64,000 nucleotides of DNA from Takashimella koratensis. Lineage: Eukaryota; Basidiomycota; Tremellomycetes; Trichosporonales; Tetragoniomycetaceae. Location: NCBI GenBank assembly GCA_003116875.1, contig BCKT01000007.1:294300-358299 (forward strand), in the 5' to 3' direction. The position numbers and the translations under genes are program-made. A model generated the notes under the pieces. The model ran no database searches. It saw only the letters and a program-made list of their open reading frames with translations, and was not told the DNA's origin. Of this stretch, positions 19,913-32,522 are shown in pieces (position 1 is the first letter of the stretch; each line of letters starts with the position of its first letter).

Positions 19913-22249
19913 TCACTGAGCTGCCGGTGTTCCCGCTCCTCGTCCATACACGCCCGCTCTTCTCGGTGTCGTCCCTACTGCCCCTGCCCCTGCTCCAGTC
20001 CTTCTTGGCGTCGGTCCCGCCTGTCCCGGTCTCCTTGGCGTTGTCGTACTCAGCCCCGCTGGCCCACTGCCCCCTTCTCCGACCGCCACCGCCACGCTTG
20101 CTGCTTTCGCGATCGTCGCTTCCGACTGCTGAGTCGCTTCCACGGTCGCGAGCGCACGCAGCATATGGATCGGGTCAGACGGCGCGACTCGACCTGGTGC
20201 GGAGGCTTCGATAACTCGGCGGGAAGATCGGGTAGCGGATGTTGCTGCACGCGCAGAAGCGAGGAGACCCACTGCGTCAGGGGTGTCGGTGTCCCCAGAT
20301 GGGTGGGGGAGAGAGGCGGAGGAGAGACCAGCTTCGTCTCGTGCGCGAAGGTCCGAAGCTAGGGAGGAGAAGATACCGTCGAGGAATCGAGCAGCTTGGA
20401 GGGAATATTGCCTCGCGGCGTGGGATTTCTGCAAAAGCGTGTCGACCTAAGAGTAAAGAGGATATCAGCACTAGTTGCACATAAATGAGGATCAGTACCC
20501 ACCTTGAACTCGACGTCCGCAAACTCGCCCAGGTTACCGAGATCGCCTTGACCGCTTGCAATCACCTTGTTGGCCATCTTGATCGCTCTTGAAACCCACT
20601 CGTCCGCGGTCGACAAATCGGGTTCGGCCGCGCTTCGACTCGACGATGCTAGCTCTTCCATGCGGGATGTGACGGCACGTTGCCTGGCATTTGCAGCTGC
20701 GACGATCCGCCGCCAATCGCGCTCTTCGTCTTTGCACCTAAGCGGGTCAGTAAGAGGTGTAGATGGCGTAGGAGCAATCCAACTCACTGCTTGATGATGC
20801 TGTTCTCAAGTTGCTCTTGCTCCTTGTTGGCGATATTTCGCGGGTGAGGCTGCAGTGGGAAAGCAGAGACGGGCTCGTTCTGATCGAGAGTTTGGTCAGC
20901 TTAAAACCCCAAGCCTGCTTTCACGCCTGCGCTCACCGTTAATGAGAACACGTTCGTGTCCACTTGGCCCTTTGCCAAACCCGTTACCGCGTCGTCGACA
21001 ATGCTCGCTACGAGTGTATCGATCTCGGCCGTGTCTGCGGGCGCGGCCCCAGTTTTCCCCTTTCCTCTCTTGGACGGCGTTGAGACTGTCCTCTTGGACT
21101 TGGCGGCGTCCTCATCCACTGCCCGCTTGAGACACCAGACCATGAGGTATCGAGCTTTGATGGGTTCGGGGATATCATTCGGGATGTGCTTGTAGAATAC
21201 GTCGTTTGAGACAGACGCATGTGGATAGCCTAGAGAGGTGAGCTAACCCAATAACAAGTCCAGTCAGTTCGACTCACTTGGCTCGCCTCGACCAAAACTC
21301 GAGCTAGCTCGTTGTCCACGCATCCCTAGTGAACTCCGCCTGGACGCTTCGTTTCGCATCTGCTTGTTCTTTGTGATCACGGGCGTATCGCCGATCGGTA
21401 AGCTGATCATACTATCAAAGTTGAAGTCGCCTGTCCTGTGGGATTTACGACCTCGAGATTTGGACGTCTCCGTTGGTGGGCCCATCGAACCTGTCCCAAA
21501 GTTGAGGTGCGGAGGAGAAGGTGGCGGTGCTGCTGACGGTCGTGGTCGAGTGACGGGTTTGAAAGAGAGGAAATTGATGGTAGGCGGTGCGTCTCCAGTG
21601 ACTGTTCCCGACATTGCAAGGGACGCAGGCTCATCATCAAAGTCTTCCATGGGTGCGCGCGATCCTGCGCGGTGATTACTTGGTGGTCGAGATCGTGAGG
21701 GGCCCGAAGTCGAGTTCGGTTTCCGAGATGGCTGGGCGGTAGGAATGGGTGAGACGGATCGCTCGCGCATGAGTTTGGCGACGGTGGATTGTCGGCGGCG
21801 AGCAATCTTGCGTTCAGAGGGGGGAGGAAGGCCGATGAACTCGCCCGGGGCCGCGGCGCCGGCGTCGTCGTCATCATCTGGAGGGGTTGACGACGAGTTG
21901 GGCAGTGGTTGGGGCTTGAATGTCATGGCTGGTGATGAGGATCAGTACGAGGTCTTCTTTGGCACGATCGTTGACGAGTTGGAAGGAGGTTTAGTCTTTG
22001 GATGCGATCGTGAAACTCACTCTTCTTTGGCTGTCGAGCGAGGTAGCAAAAATCGTCAGCATCCGTCTCCTCTCTCATCTCGACCCTACTATCACCGCGG
22101 CAGCCCTAGTCTCTTCCTAAACCCACCTGCGTCTTCACTTTCTTCTGCCCCGCTTCGTCGCCTGTTGCAGCTCGTTTCCGCGCATTCGCAGCAGAGGATG
22201 CCGACGAGCCTGCGTTGTTACTTGAACCCGCAAAGATATCAGTTTCCAT
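19913..22249 (-). CDS. DSN1: Kinetochore MIND/Mis12 complex subunit Dsn1 (Mis13)
   Basis: Seven exons (22127-22249, 22021-22030, 21278-21928, 20937-21229, 20788-20879, 20503-20737, 19913-20446) join in phase to 645 residues; exon 2 is only 10 nt. The family signature is complete: RRSSLGMRGQRASSSFGRG, then YPHASVSNDVFYKHIPNDIP and EPIKARYLMVWCLKRA. The C-terminal coiled region ends FKVDTLLQKSHAARQYSLQA. Dsn1 is the MIND subunit that links inner-kinetochore CENP-C/Mif2 to the Ndc80 complex. The RRSSLG serines sit where Aurora B (Ipl1) phosphorylates the autoinhibitory segment in known orthologues. The N-terminal third is disordered. The last 60 residues repeat TTPRR/GTPRR, possible phosphosites. 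Confidence 0.9.
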
Positions 22250-22717
22250 CGTTGCGGTTGAGCTGGAGTTGGGTTTGAACCGGTCGGAAGAGCGGCGCGA
22301 GGACATGCCCGAAAAGCGTGGACGGTAGGCGATGTCCAAATCCCTGTCTCAGTCACTGTCACGGGCACGAGCACGGGCACGAGGTGGATGGATGTGCCGA
22401 GGGGAGTGGGATGGCGGGTGGTGGAGGATGTGTGATGTGTAGAGTGAGAGAGCATGCAGTTGTTTGTTTTGATCCCATCGACAGTCGCGTGGGAGGCAGT
22501 GGTTACGTAAGGAGAGCCCATTAGTATCTCTTGATTCACCTTGTATTGTCGCTCTCTTTCATTCATTACAAATTCAGATTCGGGGATTTAGGAATTCGTA
22601 ATCCATATCGCGGCATTCCTCACTGTCGTCTCCACATCATCCAGCCAACATCGACGACGCTGGCCATCGCGGCCTCCTCACCACCTCTCACGACATCTGA
22701 CCACCACAGTATCCACG
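22250..22717. promoter_or_regulatory. Divergent promoter, DSN1 / GET1
   Basis: 468 bp between two start codons in opposite directions. The stretch is unremarkable apart from short GCACGGGCACGA direct repeats (22365-22383). No TATA-like sequence stands out on either side. Confidence 0.35.
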
Positions 22718-23772
22718 ATGGCCGACCCAAACCTTGCTCTCTTGATATTTGTCTTTGTCTTCCTCACTCAGCTCGTCAGCTGGATTGGCAAATCCGTCTT
22801 GCAAGAGCTCGTCAGTGGTTTTCCCACCGCTTCTCTCTTCTCTCCTCTCTCCTCTACCCTAACCTTCTCTCTTCTCCCGTTTTCACCCGTTTAAGTCTAC
22901 TTCTTGTGCTGACGCCTACTCTTTCACCTCTTTATCTCTCCGTCTTCTTCATCCCACATCCTAGGCGTTCGCACTGTACTCTCGAGCTCTACTCAGCGGA
23001 TCTCAGAGCAAACAGCGAAAGCTTCGTAAATCCGTACTCGAGGACAAAGCCGAATTAGCAAAGACTAGCTCTCAAGACGAATTTGCGAAATGGGCCAAGC
23101 TCAAGCGCAAGGTCGACAAGGGACTTGCGGATCTCGAGGTTGTTAGTGAGTCTGTCGTCAAGCGGTCATCAATTCTCTTCTTCCTCACACCCCATCTTGA
23201 TCATCATGGATCTTTACTCTACCTGTTCACCTAAACCGACTCTTCCTCTCCTTTTCAATGCCAACGTGCCCTTCTCGCAGACAACAAGCTCTCTTCGGCA
23301 CGCTCTTCCTTCACTCTCCGCTTCTCGACCTTACTATGGGTGTTCACATCGGGCGCCCAGCTCCTCTTGGTTTGGTGGTACCGCCGCCAACCCGTCTTCT
23401 TCCTCCCCGAGGGCTGGGTTCCCGGTCCCGTGGCGTGGTTGTTGAGCCTCCCTAGTGCCCCAAAAGGTGAGCATGTTGTCCTTCGCTCTCTCTCTTCTTT
23501 TCAATGCAAAGCTGATATAGATTCGGTCCACAGGTTCCATCAGTTCGGGAGCTTGGTGTGCGGTTTGTAAACGCGTTGTCACGACTGCCGAGGAGCTCGT
23601 CAAGGAGCTTCTTGTTCCGGCACCTAGTATGTTTCTGGGCGATGTACCGGTTAGCCTGGTTGGATTCACTGACACAGTTGGCACAGCACCCGTCGCCGTC
23701 CCTGTTGCAGCAGAGACCAAGCAGGGGGCAAAGATCGAGCCGGTCGAGGTGGAACATGATATACTTGATTGA
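22718..23772 (+). CDS. GET1: Get1/WRB-family tail-anchored protein insertase subunit
   Basis: Five exons (22718-22810, 22965-23145, 23281-23466, 23534-23626, 23678-23772) encode 215 residues. An N-terminal membrane segment (LALLIFVFVFLTQLVSWIG) precedes a basic cytosolic coiled coil (SKQRKLRKSVLEDKAEL, DEFAKWAKLKRKVDK). Two further segments follow (TLLWVFTSGAQLLLVWWY; VPGPVAWLLSLP). This is the Get1/WRB/CHD5 topology: the coiled coil takes tail-anchored clients from Get3 at the ER membrane, together with Get2. The cytosolic-loop lysines and DEFAKWAKL are typical. The C-terminal 50 residues are divergent and Val/Ala/Glu-rich. Confidence 0.88.
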
Positions 23773-24225
23773 CGAGGTTGAGTCGTGATGGTCATGGAGA
23801 GGAGATAGAGGCCCACAAGCAGCAAGCAGCATTAAATACATCGACAAAGCATGTGATTCACCGTTTATCTCAATCTTCGTCAGTGAAAAGTCAGTGCAAG
23901 GTCGACATGAACTTCAGTCCAGCTGGTATTGCAACCTCTCCGCTTGACAATATTATAGTTGGTTGCATATCTTACTCCACCTTCCTTGGTCTTAGCTTTG
24001 TACGAGAGACAACTCGAAGCTGTATGAGCGAGCGAGTGATTGAGGTGCCGACTTGATGGGTAGGCAATAGTGGTAGTGTATAGAGCTACAGTCAAAGCAA
24101 GCGGGCGGCGACAATGTCGCTGAGATGAAAATCTATATTGTGGGTGTAAGGGCTGGGACGTGATATGGTGTGAGTGAAAGAGGGGGTGAGGGAGGATATC
24201 AGGATTTGTGCGGTATCGACTTGGC

Positions 24226-26375
24226 TTAGGTAGTCTTATTGGCGACAAACTTGGATCGGGCCCGAAGAGCCGGGCCGTACTTCATAAGGACGAGCGGGAT
24301 TGGAGCGAGCAAGAGCGCGATAAACCCAAGGAGTGACGACGCCCACTGTGTCCCGAGTTTTGCGTACATCTGCGACGCGAACAGTGGGAAGCCCGCACCG
24401 AAGAGTGATCGGCAGACGGTAGTCGCTGCGAGCGCGGACGCCGCTGACCAGAGGTACACGTCGATGATATAGTTGAAGAGAGATACGAACATCCCGAGAA
24501 CACCGACACCGATGAGACCGCCAGCGAGGACGCACGAGATCCAGTGGATTGAAGCGTACGAGGTCCATCCGAACCAGAACATGGCGATGACAAGGCACCA
24601 ACCGCAAATCGCGCAGAGCTCGAGCCTCATCTCAGGCTTGGGAGGCTTGGGGGCAGAGCGCTTGGCAGCGCGTTGGTATCGTGGTTCGATGATGGTGAGG
24701 AAGAAAATGACGGCAGTGAGACCGCCAAGGAAGAAACCGAGGAAGGCAAGGCCGTTCTCGCCCTCGTTGAAACCGTGGTTCTCGATAAAGACGAACGGGT
24801 AGGCCTCGAACTGTAGCGTGTCAGTGGTGTCAGGTTGGATCGGATCATAGATAGGCAGGGCCAGGAGAGGAGGTGCGAGCATGGGGAATGAGAAATGCTG
24901 CAAGGGTAGGGGACTAAACTTACCAGGAGGTAGACGACACCGTAGACAAATGACATGTAGAGGGTCACAGCCATGAGCATGGGTTCGAGCGCGAGGATGA
25001 TGAAAGGCTTGAGGAGGATATCCTTCAACCTGTCCTTGAACCTGTGGCTCGCTCGTTCCAGGGGGGCATAGTACCTCTGTTCCCCAGTCTCCTTTCTCAT
25101 TTTCTTCGCTTTCTTCACTAGGAGCGCGGGCGCATACGTCTCTGGCATAGTGAAGACCACGAGGGCGAGGCAGGCTCCCGCGAACATTGTGAGAATCCAG
25201 TAGACCCATCTCCAATCGACACCTGCGACCGAGATGTAACCCGAGACGATGGGCCCGATTGACGGTCCGGCGAAGGGAGAGAGAGCGAAGATTGACATTG
25301 CTTGACCGCGGTGGTCGCCGTCCCAAATATCAGCGAGGACCGCGCCCGAGTTGGTCAATGGTGATGCGGCAAAGATACCGCCAATGAAACGGAAAACGAG
25401 AATCGAAGCGGTGTTCTTGGAAAGTGCGCAGCCGACTTGCATACCGGTGTAGACGATGAAGGCGATGATGAAGATAGGTCGGCGGCCATAGGACTCGGAG
25501 AGAGGACCCCAGAGCAGTGGTCCAACGCAGTAACCGGCAACGAACTGTGGTGTGTCAGTAGAGTGAAACGTGTTCAGCCGGGACAGCAAAGTGGGGGAAA
25601 ACAACGTACCAGAGAGATTGTCAAGATTGCCACTTCCTGGCTAAAGCCAAAAGTCTTCTCGACATCGGCCGTTATACCGGATGGAGCCGAGGATGCAAAT
25701 GTCGAGTTGAGAACGAGCAAACCACTCAACGCAGTAAGGTACCACCTGTACCCAACGCTCCAATTCTATACTCTGTCAGTGCTCGTCCCCAAACTTTTCT
25801 ACAGCACTGAGCTTTGTCCCACTTACCTTTGGGTTAATCTTTTCCCCTGGCTCAAACTTGACTGCCCATGGGTCTGGTCCCTTCTGTTCCCTCTCCGCTT
25901 CACGTTCCTCTGCCTCCTCCCTACTCCGAACCGCCATCAATCCCTCTTCCGCGTCTCTTCCCTCTGGCGCGACACCGCCGAACATGGCCACACCTGGCGG
26001 ACGCGAGTCTTCTCGCTTGATCGGAACCATCCCTGTCTGTACGCCTGCTGCGGTGGGCGCAATCTTCTCCTCGTGTTTCGCAACTTGGGTTCCAGTGGAC
26101 GTTCGTTCGAGGTGAGTGTGGACGATGGTGGATTGGGTGTGGTCGAGATGCGGGTGGGTAGGTTTCTCAGACTCGGATGTGAGACCGAGGTCGGAGCGCG
26201 CTTTAGAGGCGAGGTCCGTGAGTGGGTGGGTAGGGGAACCGTCTTGCCCGTGCAAAGTCGCGGTAGAGCTCTCATTATCAGAGTGCGTCTCGGCGGGTTG
26301 GGCCGACTGGACTGGGAGGTCGGAATGGGCGTTTGAGCCGATAGGCTGCCCAAGGTTCATAGGGTTGTGCGACAT
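24226..26375 (-). CDS. MFS transporter, DHA1 (polyamine/multidrug) type
   Basis: Four exons (25827-26375, 25610-25765, 24924-25544, 24226-24810) encode 636 residues. A soluble N-terminus of about 190 residues (acidic, ending WAVKFEPGEKINPKNWS) leads into twelve predicted membrane segments. The motif GPLLWGPLSESYGRRP is the motif-A variant of fungal DHA1 exporters such as the Tpo proteins, and NPKNWS before the first helix is also typical. SGYISVAGVDWRWVYWI fits the drug:H+ antiporter motif C region. It should export polyamines or small toxic compounds from the plasma membrane; the substrate cannot be read from sequence. Confidence 0.85.
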
Positions 26376-26589
26376 GGTGCGTGGTGTCGAGAATGGTGAA
26401 TGCGGCTGTTGCCGTGCTTTGCGGAGGAGTCTAGGTTACCCAAGCGCAAGTTGGGTGTTGTTGATGTGATTTGATGAGTATGGATCCGATGCCTTGTCTA
26501 GTGAGTGAGAAGCAACGAGCAGGATACAGAAGACAAGCCAGGTGAGACTGATCGCTAGCTGTCAGTCGATAATGGAGGCTGGCGGCTGG

Positions 26590-26689
26590 NNNNNNNNNNN
26601 NNNNNNNNNNNNNNNNNNNNNNNNNNNNNNNNNNNNNNNNNNNNNNNNNNNNNNNNNNNNNNNNNNNNNNNNNNNNNNNNNNNNNNNNN

Positions 26690-26778
<89 letters not shown>
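26590..26778. other. Assembly gap (100 N) followed by 89 G
   Basis: Bases 26590-26689 are N (exactly 100, a default gap size). They are followed directly by an unbroken run of 89 G (26690-26778). The left edge has only two G. Any gene or promoter element here is lost; the DHA1 gene start lies 215 bp to the left. Confidence 0.95.
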
Positions 26779-26780
<2 letters not shown>

Positions 26781-28129
26781 AGGGAGGCAGGTGACGAACG
26801 ACCAATGTCTGATTTAGTGGGCTATAAGTAGTCTTGCGTCAGAAAAATACGTAGCATGTGGCGTCGTTTCCCGAGCGCATCGTTTTGTTCGGTCAACGAG
26901 TCGGCCCAGTCGGTCAGAGAGGCTCTCGTCTGATTGACTTGGGGTGAAGGGTGGAGGGTGCGGTGGGCTGATGGCGGCGTCTGAGGGGGACTGAGGATGG
27001 TGGCTGCTCGGGGGTGGAGTCGGAATTCCCATCGCAGGCGGAGAGGCTTCAGGGCGTAGGACGGGAGGCGACAGGCGGAGCAAGGGAGCAAGGGAGGAAT
27101 TATCTTCAGGAACTGGTCAAAAGTGGATGTATCCTATGACGCGCAGTCGGCATCTCGTGGTTCTCCCTCCTCCGCGCTGTACGTATGTACTGTACGACCG
27201 ATCACCGAAGCTGACTGACCACCGAGAGAATTACACACCCACCCATCCGCCCCCCTCTTCAGCCCAGCTGGGCTACCTAGCTACGCACTACCTGGTCCAC
27301 ATGGCCCGCATGCATATTCGAGTCGTTGGGCGATTGACAAAGACAATGTCGTGTAATGAGCCTAAAAAGGAGCTAAAACGGGCGGCGAGCGGGCGGCGGG
27401 GCGACGAAGTTGAAATGAAGCAAGAAGGCTGCGCCGTGGGATTGGGTCCAAAGGAGGGGAAGGAAACCAAGCAAGGATCGGCGGAGATATCGGCGACGGC
27501 GTCGCGGGGAGGTGTAGGGGGTACGGACATACCGGCGGGAAATCGATCACTCAGGATTAGTCTTCCGGTCAGGGTGTGGCAGCCTCGACTCAATCTGCTC
27601 GCTACGCAGAAACCATGGCTCGCTGGGCGGTACGATATCTGTGGTTCTCACCGAGCACACGTAGTGCATGCGCAAAGGGCGATGCGAGCTGCGAGGAGCG
27701 AGGTAAGGAGGTAGAGACCTGTCAGTTACTGCGGACACTTTGTCAGACCACTGTACGTAAGACATGAAACGTGGTATGCATCTACGTTGTAGGAGGAACA
27801 AGAAAATGAGCTCAAAGGGTTTGGGTGCCGCCGGCTTTTATCCTATAGCAGGTACCAAGGCGATCAGAGATGTCTGGCATCACCTGGACGGATCTTGCCG
27901 TCCGCATGCAAGGCTTGAAACGTGAAACGAAACGTGACTGACTCGTGGATCGTGATTATTCACACATCTGCGTGAATGACCCCAATCTCGACATGTATCT
28001 AACTTCTCACAAGCGTCTAGCCAAGCACTACCTTCCTATCTCCTTTCCCTTTCCCCTCTCTCTACACAAACCTTGAAGCCCTCCCATCCCCGCCCATCTT
28101 TAACCTTGCCAGCCAACTTCTATTGACCG
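26779..28129. other. Intergenic region, no gene seen
   Basis: About 1.35 kb between the gap and the tail-anchored-protein gene. Short frames on both strands lack motifs and splice logic. The sequence is the 3' flank of the leftward gene at 28130 and possibly part of something hidden by the gap. Confidence 0.4.
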
Positions 28130-28642
28130 CTATACACCCCTGGCCTCCATCTCGACCCTCTCGTACTTACCTCTCCCCTTCCCTCTTCCTCTCAACCTGG
28201 CTACCCGTTCTTTACCTCCTGCGAAGAGCCACCACCATCCTGCTCCGGCTCCGAGTGCCAAGATCGCCAAGAGTCCCAGGAACCTGCTATGCGAGCCAAA
28301 CATCCCTCCTGCGAACCCGTTGGAAGTGTCGAGTTCGCTCTCAGCCTCAGCGACGGCTTCTTCAATTTCTTCGCTCGTTAGAGGGACGGACGACCCTGGC
28401 TCAGAGTACTCGTCGTCAACGGGTTCTTCGGCGTCAATTGTGCTTAGCCCAGAATCAGAAGTCGAGTCGGTAGAGCCAGAGCCAGAGGAGCCAGAAATGT
28501 AGTCCTCGTCCATCTCGGTAGCGATAGAGTCCATGTCTTCGTCGTAAGAACCAGACAAGCTAGGCTCGTCCTCGGGCGTCGAAGGGACCGGCTCGAGACT
28601 CAAGTCGTCGTCAACCTCCTCCGGGTCACCTTCGTAGTCGGG
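28130..28642 (-). CDS. Acidic single-pass, tail-anchored-like membrane protein (5' end uncertain)
   Basis: The terminal exon encodes about 170 residues. A highly acidic Ser/Asp/Glu-rich part (PDYEGDPEEVDDD, YDEDMDSIATEMDEDY) is followed by one membrane segment (FLGLLAILALGAGAGWWWLF). A short basic tail follows (GGKERVARLRGRGKGRGKYE). One C-terminal membrane segment without a signal peptide is the layout of a tail-anchored protein, so the acidic part would face the cytosol. A CTGACGCAG acceptor lies at 28643-28651. A candidate first exon starts at ATG 28793 (MARIPSLCEDEEKKK), but its donor (GTTTGA) is poor, so I leave the start open. Family not recognised. Confidence 0.55.
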   Translation of the reverse strand, partial: PDYEGDPEEVDDDLSLEPVPSTPEDEPSLSGSYDEDMDSIATEMDEDYISGSSGSGSTDSTSDSGLSTIDAEEPVDDEYSEPGSSVPLTSEEIEEAVAEAESELDTSNGFAGGMFGSHSRFLGLLAILALGAGAGWWWLFAGGKERVARLRGRGKGRGKYERVEMEARGV

Positions 28643-28949
28643 CTGCGTCAGGGTGGAAGGAGTGTCGTCAGCGCCAAATCAGGGGCAAGAATAGGTAGAA
28701 TCAAACCGAGAAGCTCTCGACATAACAAGAATGCATTGGGGGTCTGTTCTTCTTCTTCTCTTCGTCTTCACAAAGTGAGGGAATCCGAGCCATGGCCCTT
28801 TACACCTCGCTTTGATCGAGAACTGTTTCTTTTCGTCTCTCCACTTCAACTTGGACTTTGACGGCGACTTCTTGACTTCTCTTCTTTTGGGTGGGAGACC
28901 TCATATTGGAACATGGAGCAGGGAGAGGGACGGACTGGGCAAGGAGGGA

Positions 28950-30300
<1,351 letters not shown>

Positions 30301-30556
30301 GGTGATGGTGGTGGTGAGAAGGGATTGAGGAGGGAAGAGAGACCAGGATCAAGTTCCACGACACGAGAGACACGGTCCAAAGGACCCAAGAGGGAGCCAC
30401 GTGCTGGCCTATGCCCGAGTGTGGCGCAGGGTTTTACTACATGCCAGTCCACACGGTTTACTAAGCGACACATCCCATTCGACGCGTTCGGGTCATAAAG
30501 TCTGAGTGATTTCCAGTTCACCCCTCCTACCCATATCTAGCAAAGCTCAACTCACC

Positions 30557-32088
30557 ATGTCCGACCCCGACCCGATTCTCAACTTCTTCACAGACTCTGA
30601 AGTCGACTCTGACTCGGACCTCCTGTACACCGCGCTCGGGGTGACCCCTTCGTCGACCGCTGACGAGATCAAAAAGGCGTACCGACGGTCAGCGCTCAAG
30701 TTTCATCCTGATAAACATGCGGGTAAAGGGGAAGGGGAGAAGGAAGAGATGGGGAGGCAATTTCAGCGCGTAGGTTTTGCTTTCGCGGTTCTATCGGATG
30801 AATCGAGGAGGAAGAGGTGAGTCAAGAGCAGGTTCAGAGGTCAGAGGGAGAAGTATGGGTCCGGGGCTGGGCTGGGCTGGATTGATGTCGAAGAGAATGT
30901 GGATTCGCAGGAAGTGTAGTCTAGCCTTGATTGTTAAACAAGGGTTTTGGTCGAGCTAGGCTGATAGAAGCAGGTACGATACCACGGGCCGCACGGATGA
31001 GGCGTTTGCAGGCGTCGAAGAGATGGGATGGGACGCGTACTTTGAGAGCCTGTTCCAGCGGATCGATCGCAAGATCCTCGACGACGACAAGGCAAAATAC
31101 CAGGGTGAGTTTGGGTGTACTGGTTGCGTTGCAGTTCTTGATTGCAGCTGTATCTCCTCGTGTCTCCCCCCCCCCCCCCCCCCCCCCCCCCCTCCCCCCT
31201 CCCCCCCCCCCCCCCCCCTTTCTCCCCCCCCCCCCTTTCCCCCCCCCCCCCCCCCCTCTCTCGCTATTCCAATCGTCCTCCCACTCCTCTCGTTGTTCGC
31301 GCTTCTACCCCCGCAGTCTCGCTGATATTCCCCAGGATCCGATGAAGAGCTCGCCGATTTGAAATCCGCGTACGCCGAGACTTCCGGTTCTTTCCCTTCC
31401 ATTCTCTCGCGTATCCCCCACTCTTCTACCATTGACGAACCTCGTTTTCTCGTTCTCCTGAACGACCTGATCTCATCCGGTTCTCTCCCTTCCACGACTC
31501 TGTGGAAGAAGACCTCCAATGATGAGAAAGCACGAACCAAGCGTGCCAAAGCAGCGGAGAAAGAGGCGAAAGAGGCTGAAGAAGCGGCCAAGGAGATGGG
31601 AGTCTGGGATGAGTTTTATGGAAGTGGGAAGAAAGGTAAACGAAATGGGGATGACGCAGCGGGTCACAAGGGTCAAGGAAAAGGAAAAGGCAAAGGGAAA
31701 GGGAAAGGAGAGGAAGAGGATGGAGATGAGGATGTTTTGCAGGCGTTGATATTGAAGAGACAGAGGGATAGGGATAGTGGGTTCAACGCACTCGAAGCAA
31801 AATATAAAAAGATTGAAGAAGAACGAGCGGCTAAGAAACGCAAGGGGAAGAAGAATGTGGAAGAGGAACCTCCCGTGAGTTGTTTCGTTCGGGGTTCTGT
31901 CTCATCAGAATCCTGGCCTTAGTCCTTGTTCCAGCACGAGGCGGAAATAGAAAACCCTTTGTTAACCATGTTGTTTGTCTGTTGGATTGACATAGGAGAT
32001 CAGCGATGCCGATTTCGAAGCGCTTCAGGCCAAGATGTTTGGTGACAAGAAATCCAACGGGGATAAGAAACGCAAATCCAAGGCTTGA
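30557..32088 (+). CDS. DNAJC9-like J-domain protein
   Basis: Four exons (30557-30816, 30974-31104, 31336-31874, 31996-32088) encode 340 residues. The J domain starts at residue 22 (LLYTALGVTPSSTADEIKKA) and carries KFHPDKH with the HPD triad. Next come YDTTGRTDEAF and GWDAYFESLFQRI, typical of DNAJC9. The C-terminal half is Lys/Glu-rich coiled coil, ending DFEALQAKMFGDKK and a basic tail. DNAJC9 proteins combine Hsp70 recruitment with histone H3-H4 chaperoning in the nucleus; that role is inferred from family. Intron 2 (31105-31335) contains long C runs. Confidence 0.87.
31166..31256 (+). repeat. Poly-C tracts inside an intron of the DNAJC9-like gene
   Basis: Nearly pure C with a few T breaks over 91 bases; the first run (31166-31192) is 27 C. 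It sits between the donor (31105) and the acceptor (31335) and is the reason this intron is 231 nt long. The length may be unreliable in the assembly. Confidence 0.85.
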
Positions 32089-32522
32089 CCATACTCGGCT
32101 CTCTCGCCCACCTGTGCGCTCGCTCCCTGCGCGTGTCCCAGCCGTTGTGCGGTATACTGTGAATCTTGCCCAGCCCCGAACCCGACTGATAAATAGTCTC
32201 CCTTCTTTCCTTTCCTGTACCATCATCACGCACCCACTCGATTCCAGCTTCTCAGCATTTGCCTGTGCATGTATCCCATGACGACTTTTCATTCATACCC
32301 ACCTCACTCGCTTTCCATCCTTGATCAACATTGACGACCGACAACCAAAGACCTCCGCCAATCCCGGCAATAGTGCAAATACACGATCACATACCAAGCG
32401 TAGCGTTACAGACATAAATATTACACATCTATCCAAGACACGCGAACACCTATGCCTTCTCTTTGCCTCCTAACATAGCCCAACATCTCACCATCTCTTC
32501 CCTCTCTTCACTCAGTCGGACA

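Noticed and set aside
26431..26817. Poly-Pro / poly-Gly open frames across the gap
   Set aside because: They translate the N gap and the G run, which is probably an artefact.
31166..31345. Poly-Pro coding across the C runs at 31.2 kb
   Set aside because: The C runs lie within a well-bordered intron of the DNAJC9-like gene, whose flanking exons join in phase.
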